The notes: generated by a model not told the origin, from the sequence alone. A stretch of DNA of 64,000 bases from Polaromonas vacuolata (GCF_012584515.1 NZ_CP051461.1:666001-730000), one strand, 5' to 3'. Shown: positions 9,865 through 19,494, counted from the first letter of the stretch. Numbers and translations are program-made.

Positions 9865-10458
9865 ATGGATAGTCACAAGAAAAACATTGTTATTTTGATA
9901 TCTGGCAGTGGCTCAAATATGGCTTGCATTGTGCAGGCTGCCCGGCGTGAGCAGTGGCATAAGCGTTTTGATGCGCAGATTGCTTGCGTGATCAGCAACC
10001 GGCCGAATGCCGAGGGTTTGTCGCTTGCCGACAAGTTGGGGCTGGCCAATCAGGTGCTGGATCACCAGCTATTTGCTTCGCGCCAAGCTTTTGATGCTGA
10101 GCTGATGCAGCTGATCGATAGGTGGCAGCCGGCGCTGGTGGTGCTGGCTGGTTTTATGCGTATTCTCACGCCAGATTTCGTAGAGCATTACGCCGGCCGC
10201 ATGCTCAATATTCATCCGTCATTGCTGCCTGCGTTTACCGGCTTACACACGCATCAACGCGCGATTGATGCTGGTTGCAAGGTTGCAGGGGCCACCGTTC
10301 ACCAAGTAGTCGCCGAGCTCGATCACGGACCGATACTGGCTCAAGCTGTGGTGCCGGTAGTTGCCGGAGACACTGCGCAAAGCCTGGCTGCGCGCGTTCT
10401 GAGTCAAGAGCATTTGCTCTATCCAAAAGCGATTCGGGAATGGCTGGAGAGGGCTTGA
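9865..10458 (+). CDS. purN: Phosphoribosylglycinamide formyltransferase (GAR transformylase)
   Basis: PurN transfers a formyl group from 10-formyl-tetrahydrofolate to GAR in purine synthesis. The ATG at 9865 gives 197 residues beginning MDSHKKNIVILISGSGSNM; an upstream in-frame ATG at 9733 would extend into yceH on the other strand and is unlikely. The catalytic triad is visible: N115 and H117 in the NIHPSLLPAF motif and D153 in ELDHGPIL. The gene is isolated from other pur genes. Confidence 0.95.
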   Translation: MDSHKKNIVILISGSGSNMACIVQAARREQWHKRFDAQIACVISNRPNAEGLSLADKLGLANQVLDHQLFASRQAFDAELMQLIDRWQPALVVLAGFMRILTPDFVEHYAGRMLNIHPSLLPAFTGLHTHQRAIDAGCKVAGATVHQVVAELDHGPILAQAVVPVVAGDTAQSLAARVLSQEHLLYPKAIREWLERA

Positions 10459-10746
10459 TGCTGAATTTTTTAGTCGTACCTGGACTTTTTTTAAGCTGAC
10501 TTTGCTTAGATTTTGGGTTCGCGACACAGTCTTCTTTTTTCAAATCTATAGTTTGCTTAACTAAGAGCCCGCTTTGCGTCTAAGCACCATGCATTTGTCC
10601 AATTGATTTATTTGTACGTCTAAATAACTACATTTTTTTACATGGTCATATTGAATCCAATCCTAAATTCAGTCCGTATACCTAACAGCAGCTGAGATTA
10701 ATTCTTAAGTTCAGCTTCTCATTAACTACTACCTACAGGATTTCAA

Positions 10747-11301
10747 ATGCAAACAAAACACAAAATCGCTTCTATTGGCCTGGCTATCGCAATGACTATG
10801 GGCGCCGCTTCGGCTTTTGCTCAAGTGATGGTGGGCGGCGCTTCTATGCTGCCGACTAAGGACATCATTGACAATGCTGTCAATTCAAAAGACCACACCA
10901 CACTGGTTGCTGCTGTTAAGGCCGCCGGTCTGGTTGATACCCTGAAAAGTGCCGGTCCTTTCACCGTTTTTGCACCTACTAACGAAGCTTTCGCTGCACT
11001 GCCAGCCGGTACAGTTGACACCTTGCTCAAGCCAGAAAACAAAGCCACGCTCAGCGGCATTTTGACCTACCACGTTGTGGCTGGAAAAATGGATGCTGCA
11101 GCACTGACCAAAGCGATTAAGGCTGGCGGCGGTTCGGCTTCACTCAAGACAGTTGCTGGCGGTACCTTGATTGCTAAGGCAGCAATGGGCGGCGTGACTA
11201 TTACTGACGAAAAAGGCGATGTTGCCAAGGTCACTATTGCAGACGTATACCAGTCAAATGGCGTGATTCACGTGATCAACAAAGTGATGTTGCCTAAGTA
11301 A
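10747..11301 (+). CDS. Secreted fasciclin (FAS1) domain protein
   Basis: The 184-residue protein begins with a signal peptide ending ASAFAQ (about residue 26) and is then a single FAS1 domain. Conserved elements are GPFTVFAPTNEAFAALP (H1 box) near residue 75 and an LTYHVVAG motif, with VIHVINKVMLPK (H2 box) at the C-terminus. Bacterial FAS1 proteins act outside the cytoplasm, often in adhesion or the cell envelope, but the partner here is unknown. An AGGA at 10737-10740 precedes the ATG. A 288-nt AT-rich region upstream contains no gene that I can see. A strong terminator follows directly. Confidence 0.93.
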   Translation: MQTKHKIASIGLAIAMTMGAASAFAQVMVGGASMLPTKDIIDNAVNSKDHTTLVAAVKAAGLVDTLKSAGPFTVFAPTNEAFAALPAGTVDTLLKPENKATLSGILTYHVVAGKMDAAALTKAIKAGGGSASLKTVAGGTLIAKAAMGGVTITDEKGDVAKVTIADVYQSNGVIHVINKVMLPK

Positions 11302-11337
11302 GTTCAGCATTTGCTAAATTAATTTTAGCTAATCTGC

Positions 11338-11375
11338 AAAGCCCGCCAGCAGTTTTCTGCTGGCGGGCTTTTTCG
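11338..11375 (+). terminator. Rho-independent terminator after fasciclin gene
   Basis: AAAGCCCGCCAGCAG (11338-11352) pairs with CTGCTGGCGGGCTTT (11357-11371) around a TTTT loop, then a T-run. The stem is flanked by A- and T-runs on both sides, so it can also serve the convergent aceE. Confidence 0.93.
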
Positions 11376-11378
11376 TGT

Positions 11379-14063
11379 TTACTCAGGCGCAGTGAGTTGG
11401 TGCATGGCCGCGCTGGCTATGCTTTTGGCATTCACACCAAAAAATTCACGCAGCGCAGCGCGCGTGTCACTGCGGCCAAAGCCGTCTGTGCCCAATGTGA
11501 TAAAGCTTCTGCCCTTGGGCAGGAAGGCTCGAATGCTTTCCGGCACTGCACGCACATAGTCGGTGGCCGCAATGATGGGTCCCTGGCTTGAGTCTAGTTG
11601 CTGCGTGACGAATGGGCGTTCAGAGGTATCGCCACCGTTTAATGCTTTTTGCTGGCAGGCTGCACCGTCTCTGGCCAGCTCACTCCAGCTGGTCACGCTG
11701 TAGACCGTGACGCTGACGCCTTGGGCGGTGAGCAAAGCGGCGGCTTTGATGACTTCGGTGAGAATCGCGCCCGAGCCCATTAAGCTGACTTTGGCGTTGG
11801 CCGTGTTATTGCTGGCGGGGTAGTCAGCAAATTTATAGCAACCGCGTATGACTTGGTCCTCTATCCCAGCAGGAAGGTCTGGCTGTGCGTAGTTCTCGTT
11901 CATCAAGGTTATGTAGTAGAAAACATCTTGCTGCTCGAACATCATCTCCCGCATGCCGCGGTCCAAAATAATCGCTAACTCTCCTGCAAAAGCGGGATCG
12001 TAGGCTTTGCAGTTGGGAATAGTGGCCGCCATTAAGTGGCTGCTGCCGTCTTGGTGCTGCAAACCTTCACCGCCCAGCGTGGTACGTCCCGAGGTCGCGC
12101 CGAGTAAAAAGCCGCGCGCGCGTTGGTCGGCTGCAGCCCAAATTTGGTCGCCCACACGCTGAAAGCCAAACATTGAGTAATAAATATAAAAAGGCAACAT
12201 GGCCAAGGCATGCACGCTATAGCTGGTGGCCGCTGCCGTCCAACTGGCCAATGCACCGGCTTCGCTAATGCCTTCTTCCAAAATCTGGCCGTCCATGGCT
12301 TCCCGGTAACTCAGCACCGAGCCAATGTCTTCGGGTGCATAGCGCTGGCCGAGACTGGAGTAAATACCAACTTGCTTAAATAAGTTGGCCATGCCGAAGG
12401 TGCGCGCTTCATCGGCCACTATCGGCACTATGCGTTGGCCTAACAACGGGTCTTTGAGAAGACCGCCCAACATACGCACAAAGGCCATGGTGGTGCTCAT
12501 TTCTTTACCGGCTGGGGCTAGTGCAAAGCTGGCGTATGCGCTTAAGGACGGAATGGCTATTGGATCAGCCGTTGTGTCGCGCTTGGGCAAGTAGCCGCCC
12601 AAAGCTTTGCGGCGTGCGTGCATGTATTGCATTTCTGCACTGTCTTTTGCTGGTTTGTAAAAAGCCAGATTGCTGGCTTGCTCGTCGCTCAAGGGCAGGT
12701 TAAAGCGATTGCGAAAAGCCAGTAGTTCGTTACCATCGAATTTTTTCTGCGAATGGGTAGTCATCTTGCCTTGACCGGCGCTGCCCATGCCATAACCTTT
12801 TTTGGTATGGGCCAAAATCACAGTGGGTTGGCCTTTATGGGCTGCAGCCTTTGCATAAGCCGCGTGGATTTTGACTAAATCATGGCCGCCGCGCTTGAGG
12901 TGGTCGATCTGATCGTCCGTCATGCCTTGGGCAAGCCTTGCCAGCTCTGGATTTTGACCAAAGAAACTGTCCCGGTTAAAGCGCCCATCCTTGGCGGCAA
13001 AAGTCTGCATCTGGCCGTCTACCGTTTGCGCAAAAGCTTTGACCAGTGCGCCCGTCAAGTCGCGTGCAAACAGGCCATCCCAGTCGCTGCCCCAGACAAG
13101 CTTGATGACGTTCCAGCCAGCGCCTGCAAACAGTTTTTCAAGCTCATCAATGATGCGGCCGTTGCCCCGCACTGGGCCGTCTAGGCGCTGTAAATTGCAG
13201 TTCACCACCCAGACCATGTTGTCCAGACCCTCGCGTGCGGCCAAAGTCAGAGCACTCATGGATTCGGGCTCATCCATCTCACCGTCTCCAAACACGCCCC
13301 AAACCTTGCGGCCGCTGCAATCTAACAATCGACGGTGCGTGAGGTAGCGCATAAAGCGCGCATGGTAGATCGAGCTGATAGGTCCTATGCCCATGGAGCC
13401 AGTGGGAAACTGCCAGAAGTCTGGCATGAGATAGGGGTGGGGATAGCTGCTTAAACCCCGCGCGCCTTGGCTGGCGGCGCTAAGTTCTTGGCGGTAAAAG
13501 CCTAGGTCTTGCTCGCTGAGTCGGCCTTCTAGAAAAGCTCTGGCGTAAACGCCGGGTGCGCTGTGCGGCTGCAAAAACACCAAGTCGCCCCTGTGCTCGT
13601 TTGCGCCAAGGCCTTCGCGGGCATGAAAGAAATGGTTAAAGCCGGTTTCAAATAAATCGGCTGCGCTGGCGTAACTGGCGATATGGCCGCCTAGCTCGGC
13701 TGAGCCACCGGTTTCCACCTGATTGGCGCGCACCACCATGGCCAGTGCGTTCCAGCGCATGAGAGAAGCGAGTCTTTCCTCCATCGCCAAATCTCCCGGG
13801 AAAACCGGTTGCTCATCCACATCTATGCTGTTGATGTAAGGCGTTTCCAGCTCAGGCTGCCAGCCGATTCGGTGTTGGCGCGCTAGACGGCTCAATTCGT
13901 TAAGCATGTGTTTGGCACGTTCTGGGCCTTGTGTTGCAGCCAAGGCTTCGAAGGCTTGACACCATTCTGCGGTTTCCTCGGGGTCGTTATCGACCGTGTC
14001 TTGGGTAGCTCGCGTCAGAGTTGGGCTTGGGAGATGCTTGGGTGGAGTATTGTTCATAGCCAT
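11379..14063 (-). CDS. aceE: Pyruvate dehydrogenase E1 component, homodimeric type
   Basis: AceE is the thiamine-diphosphate-dependent decarboxylase of the pyruvate dehydrogenase complex. The 894-residue length fits the single-chain E1 of proteobacteria. Motifs include SYPHPYLMPDFWQFPTGSMG, the ThDP-binding GDGEMDEPES followed by VVNCNLQRLDGPVRGNG, and a C-terminal transketolase-like domain ending in KSFITLGTDGFGRSD-type sequence. aceF and lpd, the usual partners, are not next to it. Instead it diverges from an Lrp/AsnC-type regulator 96 nt away, which may control it. An alternative start two codons downstream (14057) is equally possible. Confidence 0.94.
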   Translation of the reverse strand: MAMNNTPPKHLPSPTLTRATQDTVDNDPEETAEWCQAFEALAATQGPERAKHMLNELSRLARQHRIGWQPELETPYINSIDVDEQPVFPGDLAMEERLASLMRWNALAMVVRANQVETGGSAELGGHIASYASAADLFETGFNHFFHAREGLGANEHRGDLVFLQPHSAPGVYARAFLEGRLSEQDLGFYRQELSAASQGARGLSSYPHPYLMPDFWQFPTGSMGIGPISSIYHARFMRYLTHRRLLDCSGRKVWGVFGDGEMDEPESMSALTLAAREGLDNMVWVVNCNLQRLDGPVRGNGRIIDELEKLFAGAGWNVIKLVWGSDWDGLFARDLTGALVKAFAQTVDGQMQTFAAKDGRFNRDSFFGQNPELARLAQGMTDDQIDHLKRGGHDLVKIHAAYAKAAAHKGQPTVILAHTKKGYGMGSAGQGKMTTHSQKKFDGNELLAFRNRFNLPLSDEQASNLAFYKPAKDSAEMQYMHARRKALGGYLPKRDTTADPIAIPSLSAYASFALAPAGKEMSTTMAFVRMLGGLLKDPLLGQRIVPIVADEARTFGMANLFKQVGIYSSLGQRYAPEDIGSVLSYREAMDGQILEEGISEAGALASWTAAATSYSVHALAMLPFYIYYSMFGFQRVGDQIWAAADQRARGFLLGATSGRTTLGGEGLQHQDGSSHLMAATIPNCKAYDPAFAGELAIILDRGMREMMFEQQDVFYYITLMNENYAQPDLPAGIEDQVIRGCYKFADYPASNNTANAKVSLMGSGAILTEVIKAAALLTAQGVSVTVYSVTSWSELARDGAACQQKALNGGDTSERPFVTQQLDSSQGPIIAATDYVRAVPESIRAFLPKGRSFITLGTDGFGRSDTRAALREFFGVNAKSIASAAMHQLTAPE

Positions 14064-14159
14064 TTAACTGTAGCCCGCTTGCCGCCAAAGGTGTTGCCTT
14101 TGTCAGTATGGGAATAGGGCTGGAACAGCATAAAATGCCGTAAAAACGATTAATCTAAG

Positions 14160-14636
14160 ATGATGCAACTTGATAACACCGATTTAAAGATTCTTGATGA
14201 GCTTCAACGCGACGGCTCACTGTCCAATACTGAGTTGGCCAAGCGGGTGCATTTAAGCGCTTCGCCGTGCTTGGTGCGGGTCAGAGCAATGGAAGAGTCC
14301 GGGGTGATAGACCGCTATGTCGCCATCGCCAATGCTTCAGCATTGGGTTTGGGTTTGAGCGTTTTTATCTCGATTAGCCTGCGCACTCAAAGCAAACAAG
14401 CGCTGGCAGAGTTCGAGCGTTTGATTGCGGAGCACGACGAGGTGATGGAGTGCTACCTGATGACTGGCGACAGCGACTACTTGATTCGTGTGGCTGTAGC
14501 TGATTTGGCGGCGCTAGAGCGCTTTATCCTCGATCAGCTCACGCCGATTCCGGGGATAGAGAAAATTCGCTCTAGCTTTGCGCTTAAACAAGTGCGCTAT
14601 AAAACCGCCTTGCCTTTGTATGGCTTGGGCAAATAA
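14160..14636 (+). CDS. Lrp/AsnC family transcriptional regulator
   Basis: The 158-residue protein starts with the AsnC-type helix-turn-helix (LDNTDLKILDELQRDGSLSN, about residues 4-23, then LAKRVHLSASPCLVRVRAME). A RAM/AsnC ligand-binding domain follows (about 70-150) with CYLMTGDSDYLIRV. Such regulators bind amino acids or related metabolites and form octamers on DNA. It is divergent from aceE, so control of pyruvate dehydrogenase in response to an amino acid or pyruvate is a reasonable guess, similar in logic to PdhR but from a different family. Two ATG codons in tandem (14160, 14163) are possible starts. Confidence 0.9.
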   Translation: MMQLDNTDLKILDELQRDGSLSNTELAKRVHLSASPCLVRVRAMEESGVIDRYVAIANASALGLGLSVFISISLRTQSKQALAEFERLIAEHDEVMECYLMTGDSDYLIRVAVADLAALERFILDQLTPIPGIEKIRSSFALKQVRYKTALPLYGLGK

Positions 14637-14639
14637 CTG

Positions 14640-14694
14640 GCTAACGGTTAGTGCGATATCGTCAGCGCACTTTCGTCAGTGCGCTATCGTTAGC
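14640..14694. repeat. Nested inverted and direct repeats between lrp-type gene and prfC
   Basis: The outer arms GCTAACG (14640-14646) and CGTTAGC (14688-14694) enclose a perfect hairpin AGCGCACT (14664-14671)/AGTGCGCT (14678-14685). Two 17-nt direct repeats, at 14650-14666 and 14678-14694, match at 15 positions. The element sits between two convergent genes. It has no T-run, so it is a weak candidate for an ordinary terminator. Confidence 0.75.
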
Positions 14695-14713
14695 TCAGCC
14701 GTAAGCGATGAAA

Positions 14714-16330
14714 TTACATTTTTGACTGAAACACCAGTCCCGCATGTTCACGTAGCGCATGAAAGCGAATCTTGGGCCACTGCTGCTCGACCGCGCGCAG
14801 CGTGGCGCTGTGGTCTACCAGCAGCGTAGGCGCGTCGACTGCATCCAAGGCCACACGGTGCGCGTTGGCTTCCATGAATTTCTTTAATTCGTTTGGATCT
14901 TCTGCGGTTACCCAGCGTGCCAAGTTGAAGTGGCTGGAGAGGATTCGGGCTTTGACGCCGTATTCATGCTCAAGCCGGTGTGCAACGACTTCAAACTGAA
15001 GTTGTCCAACCGCGCCCAGTAGCAGCAACGAGCCGCCAATTGGGCGGAAAACCTGAATCGCGCCTTCTTCACCCAATTGCGTCAGACCGGCACGCAGTTG
15101 TTTGCTGCGCAGCGGGTCGGCGACTTCAACAGCACGAAACATCTCTGGCGCAAAAAAGGGCAGGCCGGTGAACTGCAAGGCTTCGCCTTCAGTTAGCGTG
15201 TCACCGAGTTGTAGCACGCCGTGGTTGGGTATACCTATGATGTCGCCGGCAAAAGCGGTATCTAACAATTCGCGGCGTTGGCTCATAAAGCTCACCACGG
15301 TGTTGGGCCTTAGCTCTTTGCCGCTGCGAACAACCTTTAAGCGCATGCCGCGTGTGAACTCGCCGCTGGCGACGCGTAAAAAGGCAATCCGGTCACGATG
15401 GGCCGGGTCCATATTGGCTTGAATTTTAAAAACTACGCCAGAAAACTTCTTTTCTTCAGGATGGACTACGCGCTGCATGGCTTCGCGGTTGGCCGGTGCG
15501 GGTGCTAAGTCGACTAAGGCGTCCAGCACTTCTTGCACGCCGAAGTTGTTAATCGCTGAGCCAAAAAACATCGGTGTCTGGCGGCCGGCTAAAAATTCTT
15601 CGCGGTTAAATTCTGGCGTGGCACCGGCAACTAGTTCGATTTCGCCTTTGGCTTGGGTGTATTCGTCGCCAAAGCGTCGGGCCGCTTCTGCGTTTTCTAG
15701 GCCCGACAAAATCTCGTCGTCGCCGCCAGCCTTGTCTTCGCCGGGGCTAAACACGCGCATACGGTCTTCGCGTCTGTCGTAGACGCCGTGAAACAACTTG
15801 CCCATGCCGACTGGCCAGGTAAAGGGCACGACAGTCATGCCTAATTCGCGCTCAATTTCATCCATCACGCTGATGGGATCTTGAACTTCGCGGTCCATCT
15901 TGTTGACGAAGGTCAAAATGGGAGTGTTGCGTGCACGACACACTTGCAGCAGGCGCCGTGTTTGGGGTTCTACGCCGTTGGCAGCGTCAATCACCATCAA
16001 GGCGGCATCGACAGCAGTTAGCACGCGATAGGTATCTTCTGAGAAGTCTTGGTGGCCCGGAGTGTCGAGCAGATTGATCACGCAGTCGCGGTATTCCATC
16101 TGCATCACTGAGCTGGCAACCGATATGCCGCGCTGCTTTTCGATCTCCATCCAGTCAGAGGTTGCATGGCGTGCGGCCTTGCGGGCTTTAACGCTGCCAG
16201 CGATTTGAATCGCACCGGAGAACAGCAGTAGTTTCTCGGTTAACGTGGTTTTACCTGCGTCTGGGTGGGAGATGATGGCAAACGTACGGCGGCGTTTGAC
16301 TTGTTTTTCGATGGCGGTGATTTCGGACAT
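14714..16330 (-). CDS. prfC: Peptide chain release factor 3
   Basis: RF3 is a GTPase that recycles RF1/RF2 from the ribosome after termination. The 538-residue length is typical. G-domain motifs are SHPDAGKTTLTEKLL (G1, about residues 21-35), RGISVASSVM (G2), LLDTPGHQDFSEDTYR (G3) and FVNKMDRE (G4). The elongation-factor-like domain 2 and a C-terminal domain with GAVGQLQFEVVAHRLEHEYG follow. The gene is monocistronic by position. Confidence 0.96.
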   Translation of the reverse strand: MSEITAIEKQVKRRRTFAIISHPDAGKTTLTEKLLLFSGAIQIAGSVKARKAARHATSDWMEIEKQRGISVASSVMQMEYRDCVINLLDTPGHQDFSEDTYRVLTAVDAALMVIDAANGVEPQTRRLLQVCRARNTPILTFVNKMDREVQDPISVMDEIERELGMTVVPFTWPVGMGKLFHGVYDRREDRMRVFSPGEDKAGGDDEILSGLENAEAARRFGDEYTQAKGEIELVAGATPEFNREEFLAGRQTPMFFGSAINNFGVQEVLDALVDLAPAPANREAMQRVVHPEEKKFSGVVFKIQANMDPAHRDRIAFLRVASGEFTRGMRLKVVRSGKELRPNTVVSFMSQRRELLDTAFAGDIIGIPNHGVLQLGDTLTEGEALQFTGLPFFAPEMFRAVEVADPLRSKQLRAGLTQLGEEGAIQVFRPIGGSLLLLGAVGQLQFEVVAHRLEHEYGVKARILSSHFNLARWVTAEDPNELKKFMEANAHRVALDAVDAPTLLVDHSATLRAVEQQWPKIRFHALREHAGLVFQSKM

Positions 16331-16379
16331 AACCCATGATTATCGGTGACTCAGCCCCGTCTTGCGGGCTAGTTGGTAA

Positions 16380-16616
16380 TTAGTCGGCTTGGCGGCTAAA
16401 ACGGGGCTGGCGCACGCCGTCAATCACCACTTCTTCATTGAACATAGCAGCAGGGCGTACCCACAGGCCGTGTTCGCCATAAAGCGCGCGGTATAGCGTC
16501 ATGGGTTCTAGAGTTTCGCTGTGGCGCACTGTGCCCTCGACACGGTAAAGCATGCCCTTGTAATGACGGTAAAGGCCGGGCGGGGTCTGAATCAGGATGG
16601 GCATTTCATCGGACAT
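16380..16616 (-). CDS. DUF1653 domain-containing small protein
   Basis: The 78-residue protein is a single DUF1653 domain: PPGLYRHYKGMLYRVEG, RHSETLEPMTLYRALYG and LWVRPAAMFNEEV are the conserved blocks. The family is small, cytoplasmic and of unknown function. It lies 49 nt upstream of prfC on the same strand, so cotranscription is possible. Confidence 0.88.
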   Translation of the reverse strand: MSDEMPILIQTPPGLYRHYKGMLYRVEGTVRHSETLEPMTLYRALYGEHGLWVRPAAMFNEEVVIDGVRQPRFSRQAD

Positions 16617-16677
16617 TGTTGATTTATATTTATTTATTTAAAGCTCAATTGTGGCGGCAGTGGGACAATAGTCGGTT

Positions 16678-17934
16678 ATGCATCCAAAAGCCCTCCTCGA
16701 TAGTTGTTCCGAGCTGCTCAAGCAAGTACTCAGATTTGATCACCCCGCCGACATGGTTTTGTCGCGCTATTTCCGTGAGTTTCGTCTCGGGCCGCGTGAG
16801 CGCGCCACGATAGCTGAAACCATTTACGGTGTACTGCGCAAGAAAAACCTTTACGCTTATTTAGCCCAGCACGGTAGTGGCCCGCCAGAGCGGCGCTTAG
16901 CTATCTTGGGCTTTACCAGCGACAGGGAATATCTCTCTAGCGCGCTAACCGACCAAGAACTTGACTGGCTGCAACGCTGCGATCAGGTCTTGCCCGAAGA
17001 CTTGATGGAACTACACCGCCACAATTTGCCGCAATGGCTGGTTGATCCGCTCAAAGAGCAGTTGGGCGCAGACTTTTGGCCATTGGTTGAAAGCCTGAAC
17101 GCACCCGCTGGTTTGGACATGCGCGTCAATACCCTTAAAGACAAACGTGCTGATGTGCAAAAAGAATTGCTCAAAGTCGGCTTGAAAACCACGGCAACGC
17201 CTTATTCCCCTTGGGGCCTGCGCTTAGCTGACAAATCACAGTTGGGCAAGCTAGATGCCTTTACCCGCGGCGCTATTGAAGTGCAAGACGAGGGCTCGCA
17301 ACTATTGGCTTTGCTAGTTGACGCCAAGCGCGGTGAGATGGTGGTGGACTTTTGCGCCGGCGCCGGTGGCAAAACGCTGGCGATTGGCGCTGCCATGCGC
17401 AATACCGGCCGTCTTTATGCGTTTGATACGTCAGCGCATAGGCTGGAAGCCCTTAAGCCGCGGCTGGCGCGCAGCGGTTTGTCAAACGTTCATCCGGTTG
17501 CGATAGCGCATGAGCGTGACGACCGCATCAAGCGTTTAGCTGGCAAGATTGATCGTGTGTTGGTTGATTCGCCTTGTTCGGGGTTGGGCACTTTGCGCCG
17601 TAACCCGGATTTGAAATGGCGTCAAAACCCCAAGGCAATTGAAGAGTTAACCGCCAAGCAAACCGCTATTTTGCAAAGCGCTGCCAGATTGCTCAAGCCT
17701 GGCGGTCGCTTGGTTTATGCCACTTGCAGTATATTGCGCGAAGAAAACGAAGCCATCGCCGAGGCTTTTAGCCTAGCCAATCCCGGTTTTACCCTAATGG
17801 AAGCCGGGCCAATACTGACGCATATGGGTGTGGAGCATGCTGACACTTTGGTGCGCGGCCCCTACCTTCGCCTGTGGCCTTACCTGCACCAGACGGACGG
17901 GTTTTTTGCTGCAGTTTGGCAAAAAGAGCTGTAA
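16678..17934 (+). CDS. RsmB/NOP-family rRNA m5C methyltransferase
   Basis: The 418-residue protein matches SAM-dependent RNA cytosine-C5 methyltransferases related to RsmB (16S rRNA). An N-terminal NusB-like helical part (about 1-150) precedes the catalytic domain with the SAM site VVDFCAGAGGKTLAIGAAM (about 221-239). The two catalytic cysteines are in DSPCSGLGTLRRNPDLKWR and ATCSILREENE. The N-terminal NusB-like region is shorter than in classic RsmB, so the exact rRNA target is not certain; classic rsmB neighbours such as fmt are absent. It diverges from the DUF1653 gene. Confidence 0.87.
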   Translation: MHPKALLDSCSELLKQVLRFDHPADMVLSRYFREFRLGPRERATIAETIYGVLRKKNLYAYLAQHGSGPPERRLAILGFTSDREYLSSALTDQELDWLQRCDQVLPEDLMELHRHNLPQWLVDPLKEQLGADFWPLVESLNAPAGLDMRVNTLKDKRADVQKELLKVGLKTTATPYSPWGLRLADKSQLGKLDAFTRGAIEVQDEGSQLLALLVDAKRGEMVVDFCAGAGGKTLAIGAAMRNTGRLYAFDTSAHRLEALKPRLARSGLSNVHPVAIAHERDDRIKRLAGKIDRVLVDSPCSGLGTLRRNPDLKWRQNPKAIEELTAKQTAILQSAARLLKPGGRLVYATCSILREENEAIAEAFSLANPGFTLMEAGPILTHMGVEHADTLVRGPYLRLWPYLHQTDGFFAAVWQKEL

Positions 17935-18143
17935 TTTTGTAGGTTAATAAGCATTTTTTAGCGGGCTTTAGCGACATTTAGATTTGATTTACGGATTTTC
18001 GTGGGTGTTTAGGGTTATCACGCCGAGATTCGCTTTTTAAGTTGCTACGCCATACAATAGATGCTTGTTTGTCATCGCTTCAAAAGCTAGGCCTCATGCT
18101 GGTAGCGGATACAAAGGATACAAAAATTGTTTAAAGGACTTGT

Positions 18144-19343
18144 ATGATCTTTTTCGATGCCGCCGTTGAATGGCTGGCTCATGGACTGCTTGCTGCAACT
18201 TGGTGGCAAATCGTCCTGTACACGCTGGTGACAACACACATCACGATTGCCAGCGTGACTATTTACCTGCATCGCCATCAAGCGCACCGCTCAATGGACT
18301 TGCACGCGATTCCGTCGCACTTTTTCCGCCTCTGGCTTTGGCTGGCAACCGGTCAGGTGACTAAAGAGTGGGTTTCGATTCACCGCAAGCACCACGCTAA
18401 ATGCGAGACTTCTGAAGATCCACACAGTCCTCACGCGCACGGTATTAAAACCGTGTTCTGGAAGGGTGCAGAGTTGTATCGTGCTGAAAGCAAGAACCGT
18501 GAAACCATGGCCAAGTTTGGTCATGGCACGCCTAACGACTGGATTGAACGCAACCTTTATACCCGCTATAGCTGGCAAGGCGTTGGTTTGATGATGATCA
18601 TCAACCTAGCTCTCTTCGGTGTAGCTGGTCTGTCGGTTTGGGCAATTCAAATGGTTTGGATTCCTGTGACTGCAGCGGGCATCATTAATGGCATTGGTCA
18701 CTATTGGGGCTACCGCAACTTTGAAGCACCGGACGCGAGCACCAACATCTCGCCATGGGGCATCATGATTGGCGGCGAAGAGTTGCACAACAATCATCAC
18801 ACTTACCCGACTTCGGCGAAGTTTTCGGTCAAGCCTTATGAGTTCGATATTGGTTGGTTCTACATCCGAGCACTCGAGCGCGTAGGACTCGCAACGGTTA
18901 AAAAAGTACCGCCTAAACTTCAAGTGGGTTCCCTAAAGGCCGTAGCGGATGAAAAAACGCTGCAAGCTTTGATTGCCCACAGGTATGAAGTCATGGCCGG
19001 CTTTGCACGCGAACTCCGCTTGGCAGGCAAGGCTGAAATAGCAGTCCTGAAGGCTAAAAAAGCTGACTTCTCAGTGTTGCTAGCCGCTAACCGCTGGCTG
19101 CACCGTGATGCTGACAAGGTTCCGGCGGCTGCTGTATCGCAAGTTGCACAAGCCAGAGCAGAGCATCCCATACTAGACAAGATGGTTACCATGCGCGAAG
19201 AGTTGCGTGTGATGTGGATGTCAACTAGCGCAAGCAGCGAGCAGTTGGCTTCTGACTTGCAAGCTTGGTGCCGACGCGCAGAGAACAGCGGCATTGCTGC
19301 ACTGCATGAGTTCTCTGTCAAATTGCGCACAGCGCGCGCTTAA
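18144..19343 (+). CDS. Acyl-lipid/acyl-CoA fatty acid desaturase
   Basis: The 399-residue membrane protein has the three histidine boxes of delta-9 type desaturases: HRHQAH (43-48), HRKHH (80-84) and HNNHH (about 219-223). These bind the di-iron centre that inserts a double bond into fatty acyl chains. Hydrophobic segments lie at about 14-40, 60-75 and 150-190. The C-terminal 130 residues form an Ala/Lys/Arg-rich, probably helical extension beyond the catalytic core, as seen in several betaproteobacterial homologues. A TACAAT hexamer at 18053-18058 could be the -10 box of its promoter, and an AAAGGA ribosome site lies just before the start. Confidence 0.9.
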   Translation: MIFFDAAVEWLAHGLLAATWWQIVLYTLVTTHITIASVTIYLHRHQAHRSMDLHAIPSHFFRLWLWLATGQVTKEWVSIHRKHHAKCETSEDPHSPHAHGIKTVFWKGAELYRAESKNRETMAKFGHGTPNDWIERNLYTRYSWQGVGLMMIINLALFGVAGLSVWAIQMVWIPVTAAGIINGIGHYWGYRNFEAPDASTNISPWGIMIGGEELHNNHHTYPTSAKFSVKPYEFDIGWFYIRALERVGLATVKKVPPKLQVGSLKAVADEKTLQALIAHRYEVMAGFARELRLAGKAEIAVLKAKKADFSVLLAANRWLHRDADKVPAAAVSQVAQARAEHPILDKMVTMREELRVMWMSTSASSEQLASDLQAWCRRAENSGIAALHEFSVKLRTARA

Positions 19344-19397
19344 TCGTCTTATGCAACGTCATACGGCTTAGCGCTGTATGGCTAACAGAAACCAAAA

Positions 19398-19435
19398 AAA
19401 CCGCCTTGGTTCTTAGAACTTAGGCGGTTTTTTTT
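19398..19435 (+). terminator. Rho-independent terminator after desaturase
   Basis: AAACCGCCT (19398-19406) pairs with AGGCGGTTT (19422-19430); inside it GTTCT and AGAAC pair as a second stem. Eight T follow from within the right arm. Confidence 0.88.
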
Positions 19436-19494
19436 ATTTTTGTTATTCGAGTGTGAATCGTATTTGATCGGTTTTGCTTGAGGGTTTTGCTCAG

